DNA of 64,000 nt, taken from the NCBI RefSeq assembly GCF_014197445.1, contig NZ_JACIFO010000003.1, positions 186,001 to 250,000 of the forward strand. Reading direction: 5' to 3'. Shown piece by piece: positions 1 to 9,036 of the stretch; the first letter of the stretch is position 1; each line of letters starts with the position of its first letter. This DNA is from Mesonia hippocampi. Its GTDB lineage: Bacteria; Bacteroidota; Bacteroidia; Flavobacteriales; Flavobacteriaceae. The notes beneath the pieces were generated by a model that saw nothing but the letters and a program-made list of their open reading frames with translations, was not told the origin of the DNA and did no database searches. Position numbers and translations under genes: made by a program.

Positions 1-453
1 CGTGTAGATGATGCTTTACATGCTACTCGTGCCGCTGTAGAAGAAGGTATTGTAGCTGGTGGAGGTGTTGCTCTAGTAAGAGCCAAAGCTGTACTAGAAA
101 AATTAACTACCGATAACCTTGACGAAACCACAGGAGTACAAATTGTAGCAAAAGCCATAGAAGCCCCATTGCGTACCATTGTAGAAAATGCTGGAGGAGA
201 AGGTTCTGTAGTAATCAACAAAGTACTAGAAGGAAAAAAAGATTTTGGCTATGATGCAAAATCAGAAACTTATGTAGACATGCTTGCTGCTGGAATTATC
301 GACCCTAAAAAAGTAACGCGTGTTGCGTTAGAAAATGCGGCTTCGGTTGCTGGGATGATTCTTACTACAGAGTGTGCTTTAGTTGAACTTCCTGAAGATG
401 ACAAAGGCGGAGCTATGCCACAAGGCATGGGCGGAATGCCAGGAATGATGTAA
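1..453 (+). CDS. groEL: Chaperonin GroEL, C-terminal 150 residues (5' end outside window)
   Basis: The reading frame is open from base 1, and 150 codons precede the TAA at 451-453. The translation begins [16 protein letters not shown], followed by the VAGGGVAL stretch that is near-invariant in the GroEL equatorial domain. It ends in the Gly/Met-rich tail GGMPGMM typical of group I chaperonins. GroEL forms the 14-mer cytosolic folding chamber with GroES. About 390 N-terminal residues, including the apical domain, lie upstream of the window. A strong bidirectional terminator follows and separates it from the convergent clpX. Identification is secure; only the truncation by the window edge limits it. 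Confidence 0.98.
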   Translation, partial: RVDDALHATRAAVEEGIVAGGGVALVRAKAVLEKLTTDNLDETTGVQIVAKAIEAPLRTIVENAGGEGSVVINKVLEGKKDFGYDAKSETYVDMLAAGIIDPKKVTRVALENAASVAGMILTTECALVELPEDDKGGAMPQGMGGMPGMM

Positions 454-475
454 AATCGTCATACACATAACTCAT

Positions 476-511
476 AAAAAAAGCTCATTTCAATTGAAAT
501 GAGCTTTTTAA
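476..511. terminator. Bidirectional terminator between groEL and clpX
   Basis: A perfect hairpin with arms AAAAAGCTCATTTC and GAAATGAGCTTTTT around an AATT loop lies between the convergent groEL and clpX stop codons. It has A-runs on the left and T-runs on the right, so it can act as an intrinsic terminator on both strands. Confidence 0.9.
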
Positions 512-554
512 TTTTAAACTTTATCGTTCTACAAAAAAAGGATTCTTCTCCTGC

Positions 555-1787
555 TTAAGAAACAGCTTTAAGTTTATTAAGCGTAGACTTATTTAATGCT
601 TTTTCTGCATAGGTTTTTGTGAGCTTAAACTCGGTTACATCGCTATCTGGAAATTCATACATTGCATCGGTCAAAATAGCTTCACATAGCGAGCGTAAAC
701 CTCTTGCGCCTAGTTTATATTCTACCGCTTTATCAACAATATAATCTAAAGCTCCCTCAGTGATTTCTAAGCTGATATTATCCATTTCAAAAAGCTTTGT
801 GTACTGTTTAATCAAAGCGTTTTTAGGTTCTGTAAGAATTGCTTTTAGGGCTTTCTTATCTAATGGACTCATATAGGTAAGCATAGGTAACCTTCCTATA
901 ATTTCAGGAATTAATCCAAAATCTTTTAAATCTTTAGGAATTACATATTGCAATAGGTTTTCTTGATCGATAGCATCGTCAGATTTAGACGCGCTATAGC
1001 CTACCGCTTGCATATTTAATCGTTTTGCAATGGCTTTTTCGATTCCATCAAAAGCTCCTCCTGCAATAAACAAAATGTTCTCTGTGTTTACCTCTATAAA
1101 TTTTTGGTCTGGATGTTTTCTTCCTCCTTTAGGCGGAACATTTACAACCGTTCCTTCTAAAAGTTTCAACAAACCTTGTTGCACTCCTTCTCCGCTCACA
1201 TCGCGTGTAATGGAAGGGTTATCGCTTTTACGAGCTATTTTATCTATTTCATCTATAAAAACAATTCCTTGTTCTGCTTTCTCTACGTTATAATCTGCTG
1301 CTTGCAATAAACGCGTTAAAATACTCTCTACATCTTCTCCTACATAACCTGCTTCGGTAAGTACTGTAGCATCTACAATTGCTAGCGGCACGTTTAGCAT
1401 TCTAGCTATTGTTTTTGCAATAAGTGTTTTTCCTGTTCCGGTTTGCCCAATCATGATGATGTTACTTTTCTGGATTTCTATATCATCATCTGAATTAGGT
1501 TGTAATAGGCGTTTATAATGGTTATAAACAGCTACAGACATTACTTTTTTAGTGTAGTTTTGTCCAATTACATAATCGTCTAAGAAGCCTTTTATTGCTT
1601 TTGGTTTACGTAACTCAAATTCTGCTGAGAGTTCTTTTTTTGTTTCCTGCTGGGTTTCCTCTACAACAATTCCATAGGCTTGTTCTATACATCGGTCGCA
1701 AATATGAGCGTCTAATCCTGCAATAAGGATTTCGGTATCTGCTTTTTTACGACCGCAAAATGAACATTCTAAATCTTCCTTAGCCAT
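555..1787 (-). CDS. clpX: ATP-dependent Clp protease ATP-binding subunit ClpX
   Basis: 410 residues, the usual ClpX length. ClpX is a hexameric AAA+ unfoldase that feeds substrates into ClpP. An N-terminal C4 zinc-binding domain is visible (C8, C11, C30, C33), then Walker A GQTGTGKT at about 114-121 and Walker B VFIDEID at about 176-182. A GGRKH segment matching the substrate-gripping RKH loop follows. The gene begins 4 nt after the clpP stop codon, so the two are co-transcribed as clpP-clpX. The ATG start puts the zinc domain at residue 8, as expected. Confidence 0.98.
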   Translation of the reverse strand: MAKEDLECSFCGRKKADTEILIAGLDAHICDRCIEQAYGIVVEETQQETKKELSAEFELRKPKAIKGFLDDYVIGQNYTKKVMSVAVYNHYKRLLQPNSDDDIEIQKSNIIMIGQTGTGKTLIAKTIARMLNVPLAIVDATVLTEAGYVGEDVESILTRLLQAADYNVEKAEQGIVFIDEIDKIARKSDNPSITRDVSGEGVQQGLLKLLEGTVVNVPPKGGRKHPDQKFIEVNTENILFIAGGAFDGIEKAIAKRLNMQAVGYSASKSDDAIDQENLLQYVIPKDLKDFGLIPEIIGRLPMLTYMSPLDKKALKAILTEPKNALIKQYTKLFEMDNISLEITEGALDYIVDKAVEYKLGARGLRSLCEAILTDAMYEFPDSDVTEFKLTKTYAEKALNKSTLNKLKAVS

Positions 1788-1791
1788 AAAT

Positions 1792-2475
1792 TTATTTAAT
1801 TTCGTCTCTTGTTAACACCTCATCTATCATTCCGTATGCTTTTGCTTTATCGGCTTTCATCCAATAATCACGGTCACTATCTTCGTAAACTTTATCGTAT
1901 GATTGCCCGCTATGTTTAGAGATGATATTGTATAACTCCTCTTTAAGAATTAAAATCTCTCTTGCGGTAATTTCGATATCACTGGCCTGTCCTTGTGCGC
2001 CTCCTAAAGGTTGGTGTATCATCACACGTGAATGTGGTAAACCACTACGTTTTCCTTTTTGTCCTGCGCATAATAAAACCGCTCCCATAGAAGCTGCCAT
2101 TCCTGTACAGATGGTAGCAACATCTGGCTTGATAAATTGCATGGTATCGTAAATTCCTAAACCTGCATACACACTTCCTCCTGGAGAGTTGATGTATATT
2201 TGAATATCTTTTTTAGCGTCTGTACTTTCTAAAAAAAGTAATTGAGCCTGAATAATATTGGCTACTTGATCGTTAATAGCGGTTCCTAAAAAGATTATCC
2301 TGTCCATCATCAAACGTGAGAAAACATCCATTGCCACAATATTCATTTGGCGTTCCTCAATAATGTTAGGCGTCATCCCTACTGGAGTAAGGCTGCTAAT
2401 AATTTTATTATAATAGTTACTGTTTATTCCGTGATGCTTTACTGCATACTTTTCAAATTCTTTTCCAAAATCCAT
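1792..2475 (-). CDS. clpP: ATP-dependent Clp protease proteolytic subunit ClpP
   Basis: 227 residues. This serine protease assembles into the 14-mer degradation chamber partnered by ClpX. The catalytic triad is visible: Ser129 in GMAASMG, His154 in MIHQPLGG and Asp203 in DRDYWM. The oxyanion-hole segment NSPGGSV is at about 97-102. The N-terminal extension of about 35 residues before the conserved core is longer than in E. coli and may be a processed propeptide. The gene lies directly upstream of clpX and 92 nt downstream of tig, with a terminator-like hairpin in that gap. Confidence 0.98.
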   Translation of the reverse strand: MDFGKEFEKYAVKHHGINSNYYNKIISSLTPVGMTPNIIEERQMNIVAMDVFSRLMMDRIIFLGTAINDQVANIIQAQLLFLESTDAKKDIQIYINSPGGSVYAGLGIYDTMQFIKPDVATICTGMAASMGAVLLCAGQKGKRSGLPHSRVMIHQPLGGAQGQASDIEITAREILILKEELYNIISKHSGQSYDKVYEDSDRDYWMKADKAKAYGMIDEVLTRDEIK

Positions 2476-2502
2476 GGTGATATTATTTGAATTATTTTAT
2501 AC

Positions 2503-2541
2503 AAAAAAAAGGCGTTTCCCTAAATGGGTTTAACGCCTTAA
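2503..2541 (-). terminator. Terminator downstream of tig
   Basis: In the minus direction, AAGGCGTT pairs with AACGCCTT, extended by a GGG/CCC segment around a short loop. A T-run follows (the A-run at 2503-2510 on the plus strand). It would end tig transcription, or attenuate it, before clpP. Confidence 0.7.
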
Positions 2542-2567
2542 ATATAAGTATTAAATTTTTGTTTATT

Positions 2568-3890
2568 TTATTGATATACTTCCTTAACAAAATTTTCGTA
2601 AGTTACCTTTTTAGGAGTTAGGTTTGCTTTTTCTTTATAGAAGTCTAAAATTTTCTGATTCATCAATTGTTCTGAAAGCTTTCTTACTTCTTCTTGGTTT
2701 CCTAATACTCTTGCGGCGATATCGTCTAACTCTTTATCTTCTGGGTTTAATTGCCCAAATTGAGCCATTTGCGCTTTGATACGATCTTTGGTGAAATCTT
2801 TAATTTCATCGAAAGTTACTTGAAGAGAGTTATCTTGTATTAATTTCCCCTCGATTAATTGGAAACGAATTCCTTTTTCACTTTTCTCGTATTCTTCTTT
2901 AGCTTGCTCTTCGCTTAATTCGTTTTCACCGTTAAAGCGTATCCATTTTTCTAAAAATGCTTGAGGAAGCTCAAATTTAGTGTTTTCGATTAATGCTTCG
3001 GTAACATCGTTAAGTAATTGTTGATCGCTTTGTTGCTCAAATTGCTTTTCAGCATCTGCTTTTATGCGCTCTTTTAATTCTGTTACTGATTTTACGTTAT
3101 CTTTCCCGAAAAGCTTATCGAATAATTCTTGGTCTAATTCTGCAAGCTCTTGTTTATTTATTTCCGAAATTTCGAAAGTTACCTCAACATCTAAATCATG
3201 TGCTTTATCATGTTCTACTTTAAGGTGTTGCATTAAATCATGCTCGTTCTCAAATAAACTTTTTGTTTTTAATGTTAGCGTATCACCAACTTTTGCCCCT
3301 ACAAATTTACTCAAGTTGCGTTTTCCTTTAATCGCTTCGGTGCTAAATGTAGCTGAGTTCTCTATTCCTTCAGCCTCATTTTTAAAGGTTCCTGTAAACA
3401 TATCACCTTCTTCTGCTTCCTGTTTTGCTACTAGTTTCCCGTATTGCTTTTGGATAGTTTTCAGCTGATTGTCTATCATAGCATCATCTGCAACAATTTG
3501 GTAATGCGTAATGGCATCTTTTGCTTGTAAGGATACTTCGAATTTTGGAGCTAGGCCAAGTTCAAATTCAAAAGCATAATTTTCCTGATCCCAATCGAAA
3601 TTTTCTTGTTCTTTTGGCAACGGATTCCCTAGAACATCTAATTTTTCTTCGGTTAAATATTTATTAAGCGATTCTTGCAAGAGTTTATTTACCTCATCTA
3701 CCAATACGGCTTTCCCGTATTGTTTTTTCACTAAACTCATTGGCACATGCCCTTTTCTAAATCCTGGAATATTAGCGGTTTTACGGTAATCTTTTAGCAC
3801 TTTTTCTACCTTTGGGTTGTAATCTTCTTTGGCAATTTCAACCTTTACCACTGCATTGAGCTCGTCAATATTTTCTCTTGTGATGTTCAT
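2568..3890 (-). CDS. tig: Trigger factor, ribosome-associated chaperone
   Basis: 440 residues. Trigger factor binds ribosomal protein L23 at the exit tunnel and shields nascent chains. The N-terminal signature PGFRKGHVPMSLVKKQYG (about residues 41-58) is the ribosome-binding loop. A divergent central PPIase-like region and a long helical C-terminal chaperone domain with LPQAFLEKW follow. The order tig-clpP-clpX is the classical folding/degradation cluster. A Bacteroidota promoter and an unusual inverted repeat lie directly upstream. Confidence 0.96.
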   Translation of the reverse strand: MNITRENIDELNAVVKVEIAKEDYNPKVEKVLKDYRKTANIPGFRKGHVPMSLVKKQYGKAVLVDEVNKLLQESLNKYLTEEKLDVLGNPLPKEQENFDWDQENYAFEFELGLAPKFEVSLQAKDAITHYQIVADDAMIDNQLKTIQKQYGKLVAKQEAEEGDMFTGTFKNEAEGIENSATFSTEAIKGKRNLSKFVGAKVGDTLTLKTKSLFENEHDLMQHLKVEHDKAHDLDVEVTFEISEINKQELAELDQELFDKLFGKDNVKSVTELKERIKADAEKQFEQQSDQQLLNDVTEALIENTKFELPQAFLEKWIRFNGENELSEEQAKEEYEKSEKGIRFQLIEGKLIQDNSLQVTFDEIKDFTKDRIKAQMAQFGQLNPEDKELDDIAARVLGNQEEVRKLSEQLMNQKILDFYKEKANLTPKKVTYENFVKEVYQ

Positions 3891-3910
3891 GTGTTTGTAA
3901 TTCTAAAAAA

Positions 3911-3949
3911 TTGGTTGGCAAAATTACAATTTATTTGTCTGCCAACCAA
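3911..3949 (-). promoter_or_regulatory. tig promoter region within a 10-bp inverted repeat
   Basis: Read on the minus strand, a -7 box TAATTTTG (plus 3919-3926) lies 19 nt from a -33-like TTGG (plus 3946-3949). Perfect arms TTGGTTGGCA (3911-3920) and TGCCAACCAA (3940-3949) enclose it. On the minus strand the repeat is followed by TTTTTT, so it can also be read as a weak long-loop terminator for the PF04020 gene upstream. The promoter box is plausible; the role of the repeat is inference. Confidence 0.5.
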
Positions 3950-4029
3950 GTTTTTAATTAATTTTGCTTTTATATGTTTTTTAAAATGTACTAGAATACT
4001 AGCGTTTACAATTACCTATTGGCAAATTC

Positions 4030-4380
4030 TTAATATTCTCTATCTCTTTCGAATATGGAAAATAGCGCTGCTTGAAAAAAAGAAAGCAGCAAACTAAATA
4101 ATAATGCCCACCAAAAATTATCGACATAAAACCCACTAATAAGTCCTGTTGTCATTAAAATAATTGCGGCATTAATTACCAGCAAAAATAACCCAAAAGT
4201 AATAATGGTAACAGGCAAGGTGAAAATTATCAATACTGGTTTTACTAGAGCATTCATAATACCAAGAACTATAGCAACTCCTATTCCTGTCCAATAACTT
4301 TTTATTGCCACTCCTGGAAGTAAGTTTGCCAATGCTACTACGATAAATGCAGTGATGAGTATTTTTAGAATAAGTTTCAT
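4030..4380 (-). CDS. Small four-helix membrane protein, PF04020 (holin superfamily IV-like)
   Basis: 116 residues, almost wholly hydrophobic, with about four predicted membrane segments. It shows the family pattern LPGVAIKSYWTGIGVA followed by NALVKPVLIIFTLPVTIITFG. This matches the PF04020 family (often labelled phage holin family or YvlD-like). Such proteins are common single chromosomal genes in Bacteroidota and are not evidence of a prophage. No phage genes are nearby. The function is unknown, possibly envelope stress related. Confidence 0.85.
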   Translation of the reverse strand: MKLILKILITAFIVVALANLLPGVAIKSYWTGIGVAIVLGIMNALVKPVLIIFTLPVTIITFGLFLLVINAAIILMTTGLISGFYVDNFWWALLFSLLLSFFQAALFSIFERDREY

Positions 4381-4443
4381 GATGAGGTATTTTCTATTAA
4401 TTTCTGTTTTTAAAAGTACTATTATTTATGAAGTTATAAAACA

Positions 4444-4472
4444 TAAAATGCCGAGTTTTCTCGGCATTTTAA
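4444..4472 (-). terminator. Terminator after the GDSL-like esterase gene
   Basis: The hairpin AAAATGCCGAG-TTTT-CTCGGCATTTT lies 26 nt beyond the stop codon of the minus-strand esterase gene, with T-runs on either strand. Confidence 0.85.
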
Positions 4473-4495
4473 CTATTTTAATCTTATATTTTCTA

Positions 4496-6082
4496 CTACT
4501 CTGTAGCTCCAAGTGCTGGTGTACCGCTATAATTTCCTACATTAACTACAGGAACCGTAGCATTGTAAGTTTCGTTTAAAGCTCTAATAATATAATTAGC
4601 CATAATGGCATTTCCTCGTGGTGTTAAATGGATTCCGTCTAAAGAAAAAGCACCTCCCGTAGCAAAAGCAGAAGTTACCATTCCTCCGTCATAAGTAATT
4701 CCCCCATTTGCCAATTGCTCCATCATCGCATTCGCATCTACAAAAGCTAAATTTTTTGCCGTAGCTAAACCTTCTATTACGGCATTATATGCAGCAGTTG
4801 CTTGATTTACTATAGCTTGCTCTGTATTGGTAAGCACCCATTGATCGGTTAATGGGTAAGTTATTCCGTTTACTGAAAGTTGTGCTGCTATTTCCTGCGG
4901 AACATTCATGGCTAGTAACGCTTCTAGGTGCTCTTGATTAAGTTCGCCTATCACTCCTCTACTTGTTAACACCAATAAATCTTCTGGAGTAGCTTGTCGT
5001 GCTTGCCCATATTGCATTCCCATAAGTGTTGCAACGGTTTGATTTAAACCATTAGCCATTAATACTTGTGTTATTTCTGTAGAAAGGTCTGTTAAGTCTT
5101 CATCTTTAATAACAACGGGATTAGCAGCGGTTTCAGAGAACACGATACTACGTTCTGGAACGTTTAAATAGGCAAAAACATTATTCAACATTCCGTAGGT
5201 TTCATTAAGTTGTGGAATCATGGGTCCAAAAGAAGGGTTAGATGGATCTAATGGAGCATAAGGAACCGTAGTAAAATATGGTGTATACGCTACGTTTGGA
5301 ATATTAATTAGTACACCACTTGTAGCCGATTGCATTAAGGCATCTACTTCTTGGCTATATACAGACGCAAATACGTTAGGATCTGTAATATCGTTAGCCC
5401 CATACGTTGAAGGGTCTAAATTCCCTGTTTGATCTGTTCCTGCACCACCTGAAGTAGCATAACTCAACACATCGTTATTTCCTATCCAAAGACTAAAAAA
5501 GCTTGGGTTTTGCTTTACAGCATCGCCAATAACTGTTGCATTTTCTGAAGAACGAAAACGAACAAAATATGGATTTGCCTTTCCTATAGCTAGATTAGCA
5601 GCATTACCATAACCTTCGAGCAGTAAGTGAAAACTCTTCGCTCCCGGAACTCCCATATTATTATAAGTTCCTGTTAAGGTTTGTGTTATCTCTGTAGAAG
5701 GTGCTCCTGCAATGTTTTTAGGCGTAGGGTTACCTTCTGCATCTACCCCTAGTACCAAACGTGTAGTTGCGATTACTTGACCGTCAAATAAGAGCCCTCC
5801 TAAGTTATCATTCATAAGTGGTTGTGTAAAATCTCCACCGCCTACATGTTTAAGTTGGTGCGCAACAATGTTAGGGAACGAATTTTCTTGTCCTTGTTTA
5901 TAAAGAGCATTATCTGCATAGCCTGCTGTTAGTGAATTTCCTACAGAAACATAAGTAGAAAAATCTGCATCTCCATTAGAATAAAAGCCTTGATCTTCTA
6001 CAGAATTTTCAAATTCTGGTTCACAAGAAAACATTCCGACAGCAATAACAGAGGCAATTGTATATTTAAAGTAATTTTTCAT
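4496..6082 (-). CDS. SGNH/GDSL-like hydrolase, predicted outer-membrane lipoprotein
   Basis: 528 residues. The signal peptide ends in a lipobox at Cys20 (GMFSC), predicting a lipoprotein. The nucleophile block is a variant SVGNSLTAGY with Ser50 (GNSL in place of GDSL). WIGNNDVL near residue 200 is the block III Gly-Asn-Asp signature. DGIHLTPRGNAIMANYI near the C-terminus supplies the Asp/His pair. The predicted reaction is ester hydrolysis of lipids or acylated glycans. It starts 16 nt after the FadL-type gene, so the two are almost certainly co-transcribed. This suggests a linked job in taking up or cutting hydrophobic substrates. Substrate unknown. Confidence 0.85.
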   Translation of the reverse strand: MKNYFKYTIASVIAVGMFSCEPEFENSVEDQGFYSNGDADFSTYVSVGNSLTAGYADNALYKQGQENSFPNIVAHQLKHVGGGDFTQPLMNDNLGGLLFDGQVIATTRLVLGVDAEGNPTPKNIAGAPSTEITQTLTGTYNNMGVPGAKSFHLLLEGYGNAANLAIGKANPYFVRFRSSENATVIGDAVKQNPSFFSLWIGNNDVLSYATSGGAGTDQTGNLDPSTYGANDITDPNVFASVYSQEVDALMQSATSGVLINIPNVAYTPYFTTVPYAPLDPSNPSFGPMIPQLNETYGMLNNVFAYLNVPERSIVFSETAANPVVIKDEDLTDLSTEITQVLMANGLNQTVATLMGMQYGQARQATPEDLLVLTSRGVIGELNQEHLEALLAMNVPQEIAAQLSVNGITYPLTDQWVLTNTEQAIVNQATAAYNAVIEGLATAKNLAFVDANAMMEQLANGGITYDGGMVTSAFATGGAFSLDGIHLTPRGNAIMANYIIRALNETYNATVPVVNVGNYSGTPALGATE

Positions 6083-6098
6083 AATTATCTAAATGTTT

Positions 6099-7358
6099 TT
6101 ATAAGTTAATAGTTACACCTAAACCTGGTAAAAAAGCATTACTCTTGTAAAGCCCTTCGAAAGTAACCTCTTGTCCATTTTCTTGATAGTGGTCGTAAGA
6201 TTCTTCTACCTCCTTAAAGTGTAAGTAGGTAAAAGCAGCATCGATAGCTATTCTTGGGGTAATTTGGTAAGAAAGCCCTCCTGTATATCCCTGAGAATCA
6301 TTACGAGGTGTTTCTGGTGCAAAATAACCACTTTGCACAGGCGTTTCGTCATAATACCAACCTGCTCTTAAGGTTAAGTTATCCATTGCTTGGTATTGTA
6401 AACCTAAACGATAGGTTGAAGCATTTTTATAATTACGTGGATTGATAGAATCTGGATATTCTTCTGGTGCAAAATTAATATCTAACGAGCTATAGGCACT
6501 CCATAAAGCTCGGTTATAATCAAATGCAAATAACCATTTATCGGTAAATTGATACGAAAGTCCTACTGTTATTTCTGCAGGCATAGGCATTTTTGCTCCA
6601 AAAGCTACTTTACCGTTTTGTACAGGTGCTAACGGAGAGTTAGGAACATTAGAAAATACAGCTTCTCCACTTTCTTCCTCTAGGATAATTTCTGAACGAT
6701 AGTGAAATCCTAATCTAAAATCTTCGGTAGGGTTAAACATAAATCCGGCAGACCATCCCCAGCCGTTTACACCAGAGGCATCTATTTCTACATTAGAACG
6801 GTTTCCTTCTTCGTCTGTTAAGGTTCTGTTTAAGTTTCTGTTGAATTTTACACCTCCTGTTACAAAAATAGGTCCACCGCCTACACTAAAGTATTCTGAC
6901 AACTTAAGCGATACTACCGGTTGAATGTAGATTGCTTGAAGATCTATAGTGTTTACTAAGTGAGACCCCGACCAATCTGTTGGGTATTCTACCGTACTTC
7001 CGTAAGGTGTATATACGCTTAAACCTAGTGTTAACCAATCTGTTGCTCGGTAAGAAGCATATAAATAAAACGGCGTACTAAACGGATTATCGGCCGCTAT
7101 ATGCTCGCCTGTTTGTGTATTCTGCCAACTAATATTGGAGATTACCCCAGTTACCCCTGCAGAAATATTAATTTTATTTTCTAAATATACTAGCCCTGCG
7201 GGATTAAAAAAGGCTAGTTCTGCATTATTAACAACGGCCACCCCTGTATGACCCATGGCTAGAGCTCTTTGCCCTTGTGTACTTACGCGATAACCTCCTG
7301 CATAGGAAACAGATACCGAAGAAATAAGCACTAAAAAAAGTAATATTTTTTTCATCAT
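6099..7358 (-). CDS. OmpP1/FadL/TodX-family outer-membrane channel
   Basis: 419 residues with a signal peptide ending near SYAGG. The mature N-terminus (GGYRVSTQGQRALAMGHTGVAV...AFFNPAG) is the conserved FadL hatch region with the NPAG motif. The rest alternates short hydrophobic beta strands, as in a 14-strand barrel, and ends in a Leu-rich final strand (LGVTINL). The family moves long-chain fatty acids or aromatic hydrocarbons across the outer membrane by lateral diffusion. It is the first gene of a two-gene unit with the downstream esterase. The substrate cannot be read from sequence. Confidence 0.93.
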   Translation of the reverse strand: MMKKILLFLVLISSVSVSYAGGYRVSTQGQRALAMGHTGVAVVNNAELAFFNPAGLVYLENKINISAGVTGVISNISWQNTQTGEHIAADNPFSTPFYLYASYRATDWLTLGLSVYTPYGSTVEYPTDWSGSHLVNTIDLQAIYIQPVVSLKLSEYFSVGGGPIFVTGGVKFNRNLNRTLTDEEGNRSNVEIDASGVNGWGWSAGFMFNPTEDFRLGFHYRSEIILEEESGEAVFSNVPNSPLAPVQNGKVAFGAKMPMPAEITVGLSYQFTDKWLFAFDYNRALWSAYSSLDINFAPEEYPDSINPRNYKNASTYRLGLQYQAMDNLTLRAGWYYDETPVQSGYFAPETPRNDSQGYTGGLSYQITPRIAIDAAFTYLHFKEVEESYDHYQENGQEVTFEGLYKSNAFLPGLGVTINL

Positions 7359-7455
7359 AGTTTTACGAATTTGTTACACATTTCCTTTATTAATTGGCAA
7401 TAATAACATTATTACACCGATAAACTTACAAAATGTTATGCATACATAAGAGTTT

Positions 7456-8235
7456 TTAATCGGTTTTTTTCATAAACAGTATGGTTTTTTCAAAAAACTC
7501 CTTTGCTTTTTCTGCATGTACCCAATGTCCTGCTCCTTCAATTGGTTCTATTTCTGCATTGGGAAAATGTTTTAAAATCAAATCTTTGTCATTTTCTGTT
7601 ATATAATTAGATTTTTTTCCGTTGATAAAAAGTGTTTTCCCCATGTACATCGCATCATCGCTAATAGAAGTTCCTATTTGCTCTATTTTTTCTTTCAAAA
7701 CAGGCAAATTTATACGTAGAGCAAGTGTTTCTTTATCTTTCCAATATAAATTTTTTAACAAGAATTGCCGTACTCCCCAATCTGAAATATATGTAGCTAA
7801 CAGTGTATCGGCATCTCCTCTATCGGTTAAGTGAGCTTTGTAAAGCGCCGTTAAGCCTTCTAAAATAGTTTGATGATGTGGTGGGTAATATTTAGGTGCG
7901 ATATCGATAACCAGTAAAGCTTTAAGTAATTCGGGATATTTTACTGCAACTTGCATTGCTGTTTTCCCTCCCATAGAATGCCCTAATAGGTATATATTTT
8001 TTAGCTGATGTTGTTTACAGTAATCTACGACATCTGTAGCTAATATATCGTAATTAAATTCGGATGTATGTGGACTACGACCATGATTTCGTTGATCGAT
8101 AAGGTGTACTTGGAAACCTTCTTTATTATACTTCTTCGCTAACGTTTTCCAATTATCGCCCATTCCTAAAAACCCATGTAAGATTAAAAGAGGTTGCCCC
8201 TTATCTCCTATAATATTAGAATGCAGCTTAATCAT
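7456..8235 (-). CDS. Alpha/beta-fold hydrolase (YbfF-like esterase)
   Basis: 259 residues. It has the oxyanion segment LHGFLGMGDNW, the nucleophile elbow GHSMGG with Ser87, and a C-terminal GAGHWVHAE supplying the catalytic His. The DQRNHGRSP motif and length place it with YbfF-like acyl-ester hydrolases. It is a cytoplasmic protein with no signal peptide. Its start overlaps the pdxJ stop by one base (TAATG), so it is translationally coupled to pdxJ. Substrate unknown. Confidence 0.9.
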   Translation of the reverse strand: MIKLHSNIIGDKGQPLLILHGFLGMGDNWKTLAKKYNKEGFQVHLIDQRNHGRSPHTSEFNYDILATDVVDYCKQHQLKNIYLLGHSMGGKTAMQVAVKYPELLKALLVIDIAPKYYPPHHQTILEGLTALYKAHLTDRGDADTLLATYISDWGVRQFLLKNLYWKDKETLALRINLPVLKEKIEQIGTSISDDAMYMGKTLFINGKKSNYITENDKDLILKHFPNAEIEPIEGAGHWVHAEKAKEFFEKTILFMKKTD

Positions 8236-8948
8236 TATTTTAAAAATTTTAGGTATTGTTGTATCACATTTTCTAAGCCTTGATAAATCGCCTCTGAAAT
8301 TAAGGCATGCCCAATAGAAACCTCATCTAAATAAGGCATATTCTTTTTAAAAAAAGCAATATTATCGAGCGATAAATCGTGCCCTGCATTTACCCCTAGG
8401 TTTAGTTTATGTGCTAATTCTGCACAGGCTGCGTAAGGTTTTACGGCACTTGTATCGCCTTTTGCAAAGGCTACGGCATAGGCTTCTGTATAAAGTTCTA
8501 TTCTGTCTGCCCCCGTTTCTTTTGCTCCTTCTATTTGCGCTAAAACGGGATCTACAAAAATAGAAGTTCGTATTCCTTCTGCTTTAAAAGTTTTTATTAC
8601 GTCCTGTAAAAACGTTTTGTTTTTTAGGGTATCCCAGCCCGCATTAGATGTAAGTACATCATCCCCATCTGGTACTAAAGTTACTTGTGTTGGCTTGTTT
8701 TTTAAGACTAATTCTATAAATTGCGGAATTGGGTTTCCTTCTATATTAAACTCGGTGGTAACTATAGGTTGTAAATCCTTTACATCTTGATAGGTTATAT
8801 GTCTTTCATCTGGTCTAGGATGTACCGTTATGCCTTGTGCTCCATACGCTTCTGCGTTTGTTGCAGCCGTCACTACATTAGGTGTGTTTCCTCCTCTAGC
8901 ATTTCTTAAGGTTGCTATTTTATTGATGTTTACGCTTAGTTTTGTCAT
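8235..8948 (-). CDS. pdxJ: Pyridoxine 5'-phosphate synthase
   Basis: PdxJ condenses 1-deoxyxylulose-5-phosphate with 3-amino-2-oxopropyl phosphate to pyridoxine 5'-phosphate. The translation [19 protein letters not shown], then HPRPDERHI, and [10 protein letters not shown] near the C-terminus are the family blocks. I choose the ATG at 8948 (237 residues), not an upstream ATG at 8972. The earlier start adds eight residues (MSKFKVLT) not normal for the family and would lie on top of a -7 promoter box. Divergent from the CBS-domain gene. Confidence 0.95.
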   Translation of the reverse strand: MTKLSVNINKIATLRNARGGNTPNVVTAATNAEAYGAQGITVHPRPDERHITYQDVKDLQPIVTTEFNIEGNPIPQFIELVLKNKPTQVTLVPDGDDVLTSNAGWDTLKNKTFLQDVIKTFKAEGIRTSIFVDPVLAQIEGAKETGADRIELYTEAYAVAFAKGDTSAVKPYAACAELAHKLNLGVNAGHDLSLDNIAFFKKNMPYLDEVSIGHALISEAIYQGLENVIQQYLKFLK

Positions 8949-8969
8949 CGTTAGAACTTTAAATTTAGA

Positions 8970-8977
8970 CAAAAATA
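8970..8977 (-). promoter_or_regulatory. -7 promoter box for pdxJ
   Basis: The minus strand reads TATTTTTG, a match to the Bacteroidota -7 box TAnnTTTG, about 22 nt upstream of the ATG at 8948. No clear -33 box was seen. It supports the downstream pdxJ start. Confidence 0.4.
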
Positions 8978-8994
8978 CAAAGTACTTCTACCAT

Positions 8995-9002
8995 TATATT
9001 TG
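8995..9002 (+). promoter_or_regulatory. -7 promoter box for the CBS-domain gene
   Basis: TATATTTG matches TAnnTTTG about 35 nt upstream of the ATG at 9037. It lies back to back with the pdxJ promoter in the divergent spacer. Confidence 0.4.
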
Positions 9003-9036
9003 TTATTTTAATTATTTTGCAAGAAAATATAAGCTT

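Noticed and set aside
1030-1293. 87-codon plus-strand frame inside clpX
   Set aside because: Antisense shadow of a well-conserved gene; translation is low-complexity Ser/Phe/Pro without family features.
3064-3468. 134-codon plus-strand frame inside tig
   Set aside because: Antisense Ser-rich shadow of a Glu/Lys-rich gene.
4030-4380. PF04020 holin-like gene as sign of a prophage
   Set aside because: The family is chromosomal and widespread; no integrase, capsid, lysin or other phage gene is near.
7400-7416. TAATAA-CA-TTATTA palindrome upstream of the FadL-type gene
   Set aside because: Only 6-bp AT-rich arms; expected by chance in this base composition.
8830-9036. N-terminal extension of the CBS-domain gene
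   Set aside because: Overlaps pdxJ antisense and both promoters; not protein-like, and a good ATG exists at 9037.
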